This document shows, piece by piece, positions 33,175 to 41,979 of a stretch of 64,000 nt of DNA (the first letter of the stretch is position 1; the number at the start of each line of letters is the position of its first letter). The position numbers and the translations under genes were made by a program. The notes under the pieces were generated by a model. It ran no database searches, was not told the DNA's origin, and was given only the letters and a program-made list of their open reading frames with translations. This DNA is from Deltaproteobacteria bacterium (GTDB lineage: Bacteria; Myxococcota_A; Polyangia; Polyangiales; Polyangiaceae): NCBI GenBank assembly GCA_016218915.1, contig JACRCQ010000037.1:1-64000 (forward strand). The letters run 5' to 3'.

Positions 33175-34395
33175 CTACTTCACAAGGGTCGGGCAGCCGT
33201 ACAGGATGGAGATCGTTCCATCCGTGGAGGTCTTGGCAGCGTCGCAGGCGGGCCCGTACAGGATGATCTGCGTTCCGTCATCCGAGTAGTCCCAGCCGTC
33301 CGTCCGGGAGGAATCGCGCAGCACCTTCTCCGTGGTTCCGGACGAAGTGAACTGCACATTCACCTTGTTCTTGTCAAAGGCGCCTGCATCCATTCCGGGA
33401 ATGTCGTAGACGCACGACAGAGCCTCGCCAGCGATGGCCGCGAGCGCCTGGGACAGCAAGTCGCCAAAGTCGTTGGTCGCGTCGGACAGGTCAAAGTGGC
33501 AGTAATTGCCCTTGGTATGATTGCACCCTGGACGCGCCGTGCCGCCGTTCTCGGCGAGCTGTGTGAGCCTGTCCGCATACCCGCTCGAGCCGGGCACGCC
33601 GATCACGAACGTCTTGATTCCCTTGTTCGCATAGGACTTCACGTCGGATGCGAGTGCGGCATTCTCAGCGTCGAGATCGCACGACGAATCCTGCGTACAC
33701 CCCACGCACATCGTCAGCAGTCCGTCGGTGGCGAGGACTACGTACTTGTCGCCGGTGGCGTTCTCGCTCTCGACGTAGTTGGCGGCGAGCTGGAAGGCAG
33801 CCCTGGTAGGGGTGACGCCGTTGGGCACGATCGCGTCGATCTTGGCCTGGATCGCCGCAAGGCCTTCGCTGAGAGGCGACAGCTCCACATCAGGCGAGCT
33901 CTCGGCAACGCATTGGTCGGCCGTGGAGCATTTCGGTGTGGTCAGCGCGCCGCAGACGTTGGTGGGATAGTGCATCATCCCGCAGGAGTTGTACTTGGGG
34001 ATTTTGTCCAGCGCAGCTTTCAGCTTGTCGCGAAACACGTTCCACCGCGTGGTTCCAGTGCTCGGGTCGGTCCCCATGCACCCCGGCTGCGCAAGAGGGC
34101 AGTTCATGCTACGCGTGGTGTCGAGCTGAAACAGCAGATTCGCCGGCTTGGCCTGGGCTCCAAAGGTCTGCGTCAAGCACGCGGAATCCGGATCCACCAC
34201 GACCCCGCCGCCGCCTTCGGTCATGATCATCCCGCCGGTCCCAGCCTCGGTATTGATCACTCCCCCGGATCCGCCCTGGGAAGTCGAGCCTCCTGTCCCA
34301 CTCAGATCTTCACCGAGTCCGCCGCCCCCGGCAGAGCAGGCAACCAGCAGCCCCGCAACCATCCATCCCCCCAGCCAGCTCAGTTGACGCGCCAT
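33175..34395 (-). CDS. von Willebrand factor A domain lipoprotein
   Basis: Encodes 406 residues with lipobox LLVAC (Cys20), a Gly/Thr linker, then a vWA domain from about residue 85. The metal-ion-dependent adhesion site is recognisable as DTTRS (92-96, variant of DxSxS) with a matching VLATDG strand and THR-like GVTPTRAAFQ loop. Several extra Cys (CVGCTQDSSC) are likely disulfide-bonded. vWA domains of this type mediate protein-protein or cell contact. The next gene downstream starts 16 bases after its stop. Confidence 0.85.
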   Translation of the reverse strand: MARQLSWLGGWMVAGLLVACSAGGGGLGEDLSGTGGSTSQGGSGGVINTEAGTGGMIMTEGGGGVVVDPDSACLTQTFGAQAKPANLLFQLDTTRSMNCPLAQPGCMGTDPSTGTTRWNVFRDKLKAALDKIPKYNSCGMMHYPTNVCGALTTPKCSTADQCVAESSPDVELSPLSEGLAAIQAKIDAIVPNGVTPTRAAFQLAANYVESENATGDKYVVLATDGLLTMCVGCTQDSSCDLDAENAALASDVKSYANKGIKTFVIGVPGSSGYADRLTQLAENGGTARPGCNHTKGNYCHFDLSDATNDFGDLLSQALAAIAGEALSCVYDIPGMDAGAFDKNKVNVQFTSSGTTEKVLRDSSRTDGWDYSDDGTQIILYGPACDAAKTSTDGTISILYGCPTLVK

Positions 34396-34492
34396 GCGAT
34401 GCTCCTTCCTTCCGCAGTTGGGGGGCTGGAATCAGAAACCGATCACGCTCAGCGTTCGAATCGTCGAAGATGCCGATCACGTTCAATCATGG

Positions 34493-35605
34493 CTAGAGGG
34501 ACACTCCCGTGGACGCGGAAAACTCCAGCCCGAGGAAGGGGCGCACCTGCCACGTGCTGAAAGAATTTTTCCACACGCCAGCGCGCAACACGCTGTAGTT
34601 CGATTCCACGAAGTCCGCGTCTACGCCTGTGACCAGCCAGAGAAACGATTCTCCTGAGATGCGTACCCCTGGAGCGGCCGTGGCGCGCACGAGAGGAGCG
34701 GTGATCCATCGTGGTGGATCGACCCGCGCGACAGCGCCCTCGGCTCGGATCGGCTTCACATAGACCGTGTCAATGCCGATGCCTGCGCCGCCGGCAAGGG
34801 CCAGACGCGGTCCGACCCATTCCACCCGCGCCAGGGTCCGAAGGGAGAACCCCTGGAATCGCGCGCCAAGAGGCGAGCTGGCGACTTCGGTCGGCGACCG
34901 GTACTGCAGAGAGAGCACACCGGCTGCTCGCACAGCGCCCTCTCCCCTGGCTCCTACGAGGACACCCGGGCCATGCCACACATTGCCTGCGCGCAAGAGC
35001 TGCGCTTCGTACAGGGCGCCCACGCCGAGCCTGATGCCTTCGCGATCGGCGCGCCCGCGCGGAGGCACCCGAGCGGCTTTGTGCACCTCACCGGCGCCGG
35101 TCCCGTGACGCTCGGCCTTCGGTGGTGCTGTCTGGGGCGCAAGCTCGGTCTGCGCCTGCGCTCGGGTCATGCCGATCTGGGATCCGGAGAGCAGCGCATC
35201 GATCGAGGATCGCACGATGAATGCGAGCTCCTCGCGCGCCACCTCATCCAGCCCTTTGGGCAACCCGACGTGGCGTACGAGAATCCGCTCCCAGGGTGCA
35301 TCCGCAAGGTAGAGCGTGGCAGTCTGCGCAGAGGTCACATCCAACCAGATGCGCGCAAAAGCCCCGTCCCCTTGCTTTGGGGTGATGACCTCGGAAGCGT
35401 CCACGCGCTCCGCGTGCTTCCACACGACTTCCACAGGAAGCCTTCCGAGCGGATTCCGAAGCGTGCGCTCCATCGCTCCGACGTCTGCCGGGCTCGCTGC
35501 AATGGTGAGGTCGACTCGCTTGCGTCCGTCCGCGTGCACAGAGCCCGCCACGCAGATCGCTGCAACGATCGCGCACAGGAGATTGGATCGCCCCAGCCAT
35601 CGCAC
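34493..35605 (-). CDS. Exported protein, probable outer-membrane barrel, linked to an ECF sigma module
   Basis: Encodes 370 residues. Cleavable signal peptide (LLCAIVAAICVAGSVHA). Residues 28-160 form a mixed domain with ATLYLADAPWERILVRHV and LDEVAREELAFIVRSSIDALL; then a basic/Pro linker; then from about 200 alternating amphipathic strands (IRLGVGALYEAQLLRAG to WQVRPFLGLEFSASTGVSL) that suit a small beta-barrel. It lies 41 bases downstream of the putative anti-sigma gene in the same direction. A similarly built protein sits next to the second ECF pair at 61328-62413. Confidence 0.68.
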   Translation of the reverse strand: MRWLGRSNLLCAIVAAICVAGSVHADGRKRVDLTIAASPADVGAMERTLRNPLGRLPVEVVWKHAERVDASEVITPKQGDGAFARIWLDVTSAQTATLYLADAPWERILVRHVGLPKGLDEVAREELAFIVRSSIDALLSGSQIGMTRAQAQTELAPQTAPPKAERHGTGAGEVHKAARVPPRGRADREGIRLGVGALYEAQLLRAGNVWHGPGVLVGARGEGAVRAAGVLSLQYRSPTEVASSPLGARFQGFSLRTLARVEWVGPRLALAGGAGIGIDTVYVKPIRAEGAVARVDPPRWITAPLVRATAAPGVRISGESFLWLVTGVDADFVESNYSVLRAGVWKNSFSTWQVRPFLGLEFSASTGVSL

Positions 35606-35646
35606 GACCCGATGCTACACCACCCGCGCCGGCGGTTGCATCACGG

Positions 35647-36534
35647 TCAGGGCGTTGTCTGCGCCAGCCGCTCGCGGGCTCGGGACGCATGCAGCGAGTG
35701 GGGAAATCGCTGCAGAAGCTCCTGCCACGCCGCACGCTCCTCGGCCGTGCGTCCCAGCCTCTGGAGCGACATGGCTCGTCCTGCGAGCGCTTCCTCGTTG
35801 ACCGACCCGTTCTTGCCCTCTGCAAGGTAGCGATCGAACTGGCCGAGTGCGGCATTGGGATCGCTCTTGTCGAGAAGCAGCTGTCCGAGCACAGCGCGCG
35901 ATGCAACCGCCTCCCGAGAGTCGGGGAAGCGCCGCTGCAGCTCACGGTACAAGGACACCGCTGCAGCGTCCCTGTTCTGGCGACGCGCCTCGTTGGCGCG
36001 AGCGAACAGATCCTGGGCTGTAGCGCCCCGATCCGCAGCCTCGGCGCTGGCCGCGTTCTTGGCGGAGACCGGCGTCTGAATCGGGGATGGGTCCTGGCTC
36101 GGAAAGTCCAGCTCCAGATCCGCAGCGGCGCTCGCGACGGCCGACGGCTGCGGTGCTGGTGCAGAGGCGGGCGCGATTGGCTGCATGGCTGGCACCGACA
36201 GGCTGCGGCTCCTCGCTCCGCTCCACACCGTTGCGGCCGCACCTCCTGCAGCGAGCAGCGCCGCTGCGAGCCACGCTCCTCGAATCCACCATCGACTTCG
36301 GCGCTGGAAGTGATCGTCGACGCGCAGGGCGCCATCCACGAGCCGGGCGAGCACCCGGTCATCATCCGCTTGCGGAGCCAGCTCATCCTCGAAGTCGGAA
36401 GCTGCGGCCCGCTGCATCCTGCACGCGCCGCACGAAGCCGCATGAAGGTCGAGCTGCCTGCGTTCGCTTTCGGAAAGCAGGCCTTTTCGCTCGCGGTCGA
36501 GCAGCTCCTCAGGGTGGATTTCCGCAGTCCTCAC
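35647..36534 (-). CDS. Putative anti-sigma factor: zinc finger, one TM, TPR-like C-terminus
   Basis: Encodes 295 residues. The N-terminus has a zf-HC2-type motif, HAASCGACR (H-x3-C-x2-C), characteristic of anti-sigma factors that clamp ECF sigma factors. One membrane segment lies at about 86-105 (GAWLAAALLAAGGAAATVW). After a Pro/Ala linker the C-terminal 130 residues carry TPR/YbgF-like repeats (AQDLFARANEARRQNRDAAAVSLYRELQRRFPDS), placed in the periplasm. The GTG start overlaps the sigma stop, so the pair is translationally coupled. The periplasmic repeats probably receive the signal (inference). Confidence 0.85.
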   Translation of the reverse strand: MRTAEIHPEELLDRERKGLLSESERRQLDLHAASCGACRMQRAAASDFEDELAPQADDDRVLARLVDGALRVDDHFQRRSRWWIRGAWLAAALLAAGGAAATVWSGARSRSLSVPAMQPIAPASAPAPQPSAVASAAADLELDFPSQDPSPIQTPVSAKNAASAEAADRGATAQDLFARANEARRQNRDAAAVSLYRELQRRFPDSREAVASRAVLGQLLLDKSDPNAALGQFDRYLAEGKNGSVNEEALAGRAMSLQRLGRTAEERAAWQELLQRFPHSLHASRARERLAQTTP

Positions 36535-37163
36535 GGTTCAATCTCCAGATGATCGGCCAGAATCGGATCCGACTCGATTCGCTTCTGCAGAGCTTCCCTT
36601 GCAAGACGCAGCCGACTTCGAATCGTGTTAGGTGGGCACCCAGCTGCCTCTGCGGTCTCCTCCAGCGAGAATCCCAGGACCGCTCGCATCACCAGAGCCT
36701 CAGCCTGCGCTTCAGGAATCTCGCGCAGCACCCCGCGAAGCAGCTGACGCCGTCTTGCCGCAAGGCTGTCTGCATCCTGCGGCACGAGATCCGCGCTTTC
36801 GAAGTGCTCGATCTCCTGCTCCTGCGTGCGGGATTCGCGAGTCCTGCACCGTGTGCGCGCCGTGATCGCCGCCCGGACCGCGATCCTGCTCACGTACGCA
36901 GCCACCGTCGCCTCCTGCCGGTAGGATGGCAAAGCCCGCACCACCAGCACCATTGCGTCTTGCGCAACGTCCTCCACCTCAGGGTGGGATCGACCCAGGA
37001 CGCCGCGCACCACGCGCAGCACCTGGGGGCTGACGGACTCCAGCAACCGACGCATGCTCTTGCGGTCGCCTGCAACTGCCTCACGGCACAGACCTGCCAG
37101 CGGATCGTTGCTCTGGACGCCCGCACGATCGCTTTGCGTCTCGACGCCGTTCGATCCCCGCAC
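36531..37163 (-). CDS. ECF-family RNA polymerase sigma factor
   Basis: About 210 residues from a GTG at 37163 preceded by TTGGAAGA; no nearer ATG fits and the frame upstream to 37691 lacks sigma features. Region 2 is seen in SPQVLRVVRGVLGRSHPEVEDVAQDAMVLVVRAL and region 4 in REIPEAQAEALVMRAVLGFSLEETAEAAGCPPNTIRSRL, the typical helix-turn-helix. It directs polymerase to stress or envelope genes when released by its partner. It leads the sigma, anti-sigma, barrel-like gene order. The start is the least certain part. Confidence 0.9.
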   Translation of the reverse strand: MRGSNGVETQSDRAGVQSNDPLAGLCREAVAGDRKSMRRLLESVSPQVLRVVRGVLGRSHPEVEDVAQDAMVLVVRALPSYRQEATVAAYVSRIAVRAAITARTRCRTRESRTQEQEIEHFESADLVPQDADSLAARRRQLLRGVLREIPEAQAEALVMRAVLGFSLEETAEAAGCPPNTIRSRLRLAREALQKRIESDPILADHLEIEP

Positions 37164-37392
37164 ATCTTCCAAAGTACACAGAAGGTCCACGCATCTCCAT
37201 AGGGGGAGTCGGCTGCCGGATCGATCACGGAAAAAGACGAGGGGCTTCTGGAGGTGGGAGATGGTGCTACAGGCTGATGGACCTGGGTAGCTGGCGCCCT
37301 CGGGCGCTGCCGTATCGCCCTCAAGTGCTTTGCTCCATCGCCGTTCATGCTGGGTAGCCCACCGTCGCACCCTACGGGCGGAGACCATCCTC

Positions 37393-38907
37393 ATGGACGA
37401 CCAGCTGCTCGCCAAGCTCACGGCCTGCGAGACACTTCCGAGCCTTCCGGCTGTCGCAGTCGAGATCGTACAGCTCTGCCGCTCCGAGGACGTCGAGCTC
37501 AAGACCATCGGAAAGGTGCTCGAAAAGGACCCAGCGCTCGCGGCCAAGCTCCTCAAGGTCGCCAATTCCGCCCTCTTCTCCCGCTCGGGCAAGACCACCA
37601 CCATCGCTAACGCAGTGCTCCGCCTTGGCCTCAACGCCGTGGTCACGCTCGCGCTCAGCTTCTCGCTGGTCAAGATCCGCAAGTCGCCCAAGTCCGGCTT
37701 CGACTATCCCAGATTCTGGAAGCGCGCCCTGATCAGCGCCACCGCTGCCAGGTGCCTCGCGGCTCGTGTCTCGCTCAACCGCGAAGAGCTGTTTCTGGCT
37801 GGCCTGATGCAAGACATCGGGATGCTCGCCCTGTGCGAGGCGCTGGGCGCTCCCTACGCGAAAGTCGCGGCCAAGGCCCAGGGCGACCACGCTGCCCTCA
37901 TCCTCGCTGAGCAGGAGAGCTTCGGCGCTGACCACATGGCCGTCGGTGAGTGGATGGCGCGGCGCTGGAACTTCCCCGACTACGTCGCCCAGGCGATCCT
38001 CGCTAGCCACGACCCTGTCGTCGCAGGCTCGGACACCCAGAATCGACCTCTGATCTGCGAATGCGTCGCCCTGTCCGGTCACGTAGCCGATATCTGGATG
38101 GCGTCGAGCCCAGGCGACCAGGCTCGGGTCGCGGCCAGGCTCGCCAAGCGATGGGTCGGCCTGGATGCTCCGACCTTCAGCGAATTCCTGCAGGAGGTGA
38201 CCTCGGAGATCCCGGAGCTTGCCTCGCTTCTCGAGCTGCCTGCAGTGGATGGAAACGCGCTGTCGCTCGTGATCGAGCAGGCGCGCGAAGCGCTGGTGAT
38301 GATCAGCCTCAAGAACGTGGCCATGGCGAACGAGGCGTGCTCCGCTGCCCAGTCGGCAGAGCTCGAAAAGAAGGAAGCCGCATCGCAGCGGGACACGCTC
38401 ACAGGTCTGGCGAGCCGGGCCTACCTCGAGACGCGCGCATCGCAGATGTTCGACCAGGCGCGAAGCACAGGCACGCCCCTGACCGTCCTGCTTGCTTCCC
38501 TGGATGCTTCCATCGCCCGAGGCCTCGGCGCGCAGCCCCTGGACCTTCTGCTCAAGGACATCGCGACCGTGCTCGAGCGCTGCATGCCTTCCCAAGCTGT
38601 GGCGGGACGCCACGACAAGCTCGTGTTCGCGTTGCTCCTGCCAGGCACGCCCGGCAGTGCCGCTCGTTCCTTCGCGGACCGGCTGTTCATGAGGATCGCC
38701 GAGATGCGGGTGTGGCTCGACGACGGCCGATACTTCCGTCCCACGATCTCCGTGGGCCATGCGAGCGCATTCGAGGGGTGGCAGCCTGCGAGCCTCGACG
38801 TGCTGATGCGCGCTGCCCAGGGGTGCCTGGTGGTGGCGCAGCGCTCTGGCCCGAACCGGGCATCCGGCTACCGGCACGATCCTGGCCGCGTGCCTGCTCA
38901 CCAATAG
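37393..38907 (+). CDS. HDOD protein with degenerate GGDEF domain
   Basis: About 504 residues from ATG 37393. An HDOD domain covers roughly 8-210 (LPSLPAVAVEIVQLC, DPALAAKLLKVANSALF, AGLMQDIGMLALCEAL), a non-catalytic HD relative used in signalling. A GGDEF-like domain follows from about 335 (DTLTGLASRAYLETRASQMF), but the GGDEF signature is replaced by DKLVF at 408-412 (GRHDKLVFALLLPG), so cyclase activity should be lost; it may bind nucleotide or act as a scaffold. It is cytosolic and divergent from the sigma factor gene. Confidence 0.88.
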   Translation: MDDQLLAKLTACETLPSLPAVAVEIVQLCRSEDVELKTIGKVLEKDPALAAKLLKVANSALFSRSGKTTTIANAVLRLGLNAVVTLALSFSLVKIRKSPKSGFDYPRFWKRALISATAARCLAARVSLNREELFLAGLMQDIGMLALCEALGAPYAKVAAKAQGDHAALILAEQESFGADHMAVGEWMARRWNFPDYVAQAILASHDPVVAGSDTQNRPLICECVALSGHVADIWMASSPGDQARVAARLAKRWVGLDAPTFSEFLQEVTSEIPELASLLELPAVDGNALSLVIEQAREALVMISLKNVAMANEACSAAQSAELEKKEAASQRDTLTGLASRAYLETRASQMFDQARSTGTPLTVLLASLDASIARGLGAQPLDLLLKDIATVLERCMPSQAVAGRHDKLVFALLLPGTPGSAARSFADRLFMRIAEMRVWLDDGRYFRPTISVGHASAFEGWQPASLDVLMRAAQGCLVVAQRSGPNRASGYRHDPGRVPAHQ

Positions 38908-38931
38908 CCAACACCGCGCTATGCTCGGTGG

Positions 38932-40614
38932 ATGAAGACGGCGGCCATGCTGGCTCTGCGCGGGGCGCTCCTCGCATCCTTGGTCTCAGTCCTCGGATGT
39001 AGCAGCGATTCCTCGTCGACTTCCCCGCCTTCGCTCGCAGCCGACGCGGCAGCCGAAAGCTCTACCGGTGGGAGCGGCGGCAGCACAGGAGCAGCGGGCG
39101 ACGCTTCGGCCCACGATGCGACCGCAGACGGCAGCGCCGACGCAACGACAGGCCCGGACGCGCCCGATGCGCAGCCGGATGCCCCCTCCTGCGTGACCGT
39201 GGGCGCGAGCGCCCCGGTCGTGATCGCAGCGGCTGGGGTATCCGATGAGCATGCGCTGACGCTTCCTGCGACCAGCGCCTCGCACACCTCCTGGGCCGAG
39301 CCCGGCAACGAGGCGTTGGTCCTGGAAGTGCGCGTGGCAGGCGCGTTGCGCGGACACATGGTGCTGCACCAGGGCGCGGACGGGTTCGACTACACGATGG
39401 CCCTGGGTCATCTGGACCAAGGCGACGAAGTCTCGGTGATCGTCTCGCCCTTGAGCGCCGAGGCAGCAACACCTTCGGCGTGCGTGGGTCCAGCGGTGCT
39501 CTCGGCTGCGACCGGCTCAGCGCTCGAAGAGGGAATTGCGCGCGCTCCGATCGTCAAGTGGCCGCCCAAGAAGCGCTTCGACGATCTGCCGGTGGTGCTC
39601 GGCTGGTCCAAGGCGCGCAAGGGATACCAGCTGCTCTACACCAACGAGAACGGCGGCACCGTGGAGCTGTGCGGCGGCGGCGCAGAGGGCATCCAGGCTG
39701 AGATCGCGCGCTGGGGAAGAGCGACTGACATCGAAGGCATCTACTCCTACAGCAGCGGCGAGACCTGGGATCGGTGCACGGGAAGCGCGAGCATGACCGA
39801 CACGCCGGTGCACAAGGAAGGCCAGCACCCGGTCTTCTACTATGGCGACGGCCACAATCGTCTCTACGAATCGCGGGGTGGCTACGGCCAGGCCTGCGGA
39901 ACCAAGGGGGATGCCAAGGCCGACGGCGACCTCGAAGGGTGGAACGTCAACAACCCCGGCAACGATCCGTCGAAGGACGGAGCCCTGGTCATGGTGCTGC
40001 GTCCGCTTCCCGTGTCTCTCGACGCGCTCGGATACGACAAGTACACGGGCCGCCGCGAAGCGCTTGCCGACGTGCAGGCACCCTGGGTCTATCGCATCGT
40101 CGACGCGGAGCTGCAGCGCGAGGGGAAGATCGATCAGTCGCACGCATTTCCCATGCAGCAGTATGCCTACGCGGATGTGTACGCGGCAGACGTGGGCGGG
40201 TCAGGGGACAAGTACTGCTCCGTGATGGGCGTCAGCAGCGGCTTCGTGCTCAGGGTGCAGGCAGGTGGCGACATCCTGTCGGGCCCGCAGATGACCGCCG
40301 ACTACTTTGGAGGGCAGAACGGGGTAAAACGCATCGCGGTGCCGCTGACCAAGGTGTACGCGAAAGCCCAGCTCACCGGGGTGATCTTCGATGCCTACGA
40401 CAACGACGGCATCTACTGGCTGGCACTTGGCGACGTGTTCGTTCCCAGACCTTCGGGCGACAATGGCGCAACCATGGAGCTGCTGCACGGCGGAAAGACC
40501 GACATCAACGTGTACGTGGATGACGACGCGTCGGGGTGCAGCGGCGGAGTGAACAGCGACGGACCCGCCGGGCCAGCGCAATGCGTGGGTGGGCAGAGCA
40601 GCTTCGTGTGGTGA
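38932..40614 (+). CDS. Large lipoprotein, unknown function
   Basis: Encodes 560 residues with lipobox VSVLGC (Cys23), an Asp/Ala/Ser-rich linker of about 60 residues, a beta-rich segment with VLEVRVAGALRGHMVLHQGADGFDYTMAL, and a large C-terminal part with VFYYGDGHNRLYESRGGYG, YADVYAADVGGSGDKYCSVMGVSS and many aromatic/Gly/Asp turns that might bind calcium or sugar. I do not recognise the family. It follows the HDOD gene by 24 bases in the same direction and converges on the next gene. Confidence 0.78.
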   Translation: MKTAAMLALRGALLASLVSVLGCSSDSSSTSPPSLAADAAAESSTGGSGGSTGAAGDASAHDATADGSADATTGPDAPDAQPDAPSCVTVGASAPVVIAAAGVSDEHALTLPATSASHTSWAEPGNEALVLEVRVAGALRGHMVLHQGADGFDYTMALGHLDQGDEVSVIVSPLSAEAATPSACVGPAVLSAATGSALEEGIARAPIVKWPPKKRFDDLPVVLGWSKARKGYQLLYTNENGGTVELCGGGAEGIQAEIARWGRATDIEGIYSYSSGETWDRCTGSASMTDTPVHKEGQHPVFYYGDGHNRLYESRGGYGQACGTKGDAKADGDLEGWNVNNPGNDPSKDGALVMVLRPLPVSLDALGYDKYTGRREALADVQAPWVYRIVDAELQREGKIDQSHAFPMQQYAYADVYAADVGGSGDKYCSVMGVSSGFVLRVQAGGDILSGPQMTADYFGGQNGVKRIAVPLTKVYAKAQLTGVIFDAYDNDGIYWLALGDVFVPRPSGDNGATMELLHGGKTDINVYVDDDASGCSGGVNSDGPAGPAQCVGGQSSFVW

Positions 40615-40632
40615 AGCGCGCACGAGCCCTGC

Positions 40633-41898
40633 TCAAAGGCGCTGCTCTTTCTTGATGCGAAGCGCGCACTCGACCTGCGCCTGCTCCTGGGAGCGGACGA
40701 ATCGCATGGATCGCAGGGTGCCTGCCACGCAGTCCATGAGCGGTCGATCCGGAAGCGCCGAGAGCTCTTGTACGCTCGACACCGAGCCGTCCCTGTCCAC
40801 CACGAGCTTGAGCTCGATGTCGCCGACCACGCATGGATCCGCACGCGTGGTCCGGCGTAGGCACACGCGTAGCCTTCCCAGCTCCGACTGGAATGCATTC
40901 TGGATCCACGACTGGGCCAGCGGTCCGCAGGAGCGGACATAGGTCAGCTCCGGGTTGGCGTGGTGCACCGCAAGGGCCGCCTCTGCCTGCTCGAGCTCTC
41001 GCTGCGCCTGCTCGCGCAATCCGCGGTCGATCATCAAGGGCGACTGCAGCCAGCCCGCAGCCTCCGCGCTCGCTTTCTCCAGCAGCTGCAGGTCGCGGGT
41101 CTCGCCTGCATCCGCGGGTCTGGTAGCGGAGTCGCGACAGACTGCAGGATACAGCCGCTTTGCTTCCTTCTTGTCGACCGCCTCCAGCGCGGTGTCAGGC
41201 TGCCAGCCCGGTGCCACACACTCGGGAAGCCTCGGAGCCGTGCGTTCGACGCGGGACTTCATGCATGCGTTCGCCCTCGCGATCACCCCTGGATGGGCAG
41301 CAACGGGCCGATGGGCGAGCATCGCCTCGATGCGTTCGCAGGGATCGCAATGGGTGATCGTTGCGAGCCGCTCGGCTTCCGCCTCCCACCAGCCCTGCGC
41401 CGCTTCCTGCGCACTCGGGTAGGGCTGCACCCCATGCAGCGCGAAGCTTGCCGCGAGCACCGAGACCGCGATGAGCGTTGCCAGGAGCTTGGCGCCGTGC
41501 GGCGGCCTGCCGTGGCGTCCTGCCACGCCGATCACGATCGCGGCCACTAGCATCGCGCTGAGCGCAAGCGCGGCCCGCAGGCTCACGTCCTTCATGTCAC
41601 GAAGGCCGATAGCGAAGCTTTCCACCACGCCATCGGACGTCAGCTGCTCGCCCCAGGAAGAGCCGAGCCCATCGAGCACGCGTGCCCACGCCAGGCTGCG
41701 CACTTCGGCGCACAGCGCGAGCTGGACCCAGCTGAGCACCACGATCCCGATGGCGCTGGCAAACAGCTTGCCCTGGGGTTTTCCAGCCCGCAGGGCGATG
41801 GTCCTGCCGATCCCGGCGCCGGCAAGGAGCATCACCAGCGTGAGCGCGACGTAGCCGTACCATCCTTCGACCAGGGGACCGTACAGCCAGCGCGACAT
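40633..41898 (-). CDS. Membrane protein with AgmX/PglI-type C-terminal domain
   Basis: About 421 residues from ATG 41898; the frame runs to a TTG at 41934 but the ATG is better placed. Four hydrophobic segments occupy the first 170 residues (YVALTLVMLLAGAGIG, FASAIGIVVLSWVQLALCA, ALALSAMLVAAIVIGVAG, LLATLIAVSVLAASFAL). A Cys-containing helical middle follows. The end (DIELKLVVDRDGSVSSVQ, CVAGTLRSMRF) matches the TonB-like C-terminal domain of AgmX/PglI, which in myxobacteria is tied to gliding motility and force transduction through the envelope. A role here is only suggested. Confidence 0.75.
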   Translation of the reverse strand: MSRWLYGPLVEGWYGYVALTLVMLLAGAGIGRTIALRAGKPQGKLFASAIGIVVLSWVQLALCAEVRSLAWARVLDGLGSSWGEQLTSDGVVESFAIGLRDMKDVSLRAALALSAMLVAAIVIGVAGRHGRPPHGAKLLATLIAVSVLAASFALHGVQPYPSAQEAAQGWWEAEAERLATITHCDPCERIEAMLAHRPVAAHPGVIARANACMKSRVERTAPRLPECVAPGWQPDTALEAVDKKEAKRLYPAVCRDSATRPADAGETRDLQLLEKASAEAAGWLQSPLMIDRGLREQAQRELEQAEAALAVHHANPELTYVRSCGPLAQSWIQNAFQSELGRLRVCLRRTTRADPCVVGDIELKLVVDRDGSVSSVQELSALPDRPLMDCVAGTLRSMRFVRSQEQAQVECALRIKKEQRL

Positions 41899-41979
41899 CT
41901 TGATCGGGATAGCTGCCGCGGACCGATCCCGCAAGCCCTGCGCGTTGGGCTCAACCTCCGCTCTCAGGCTTCGTCGGTA

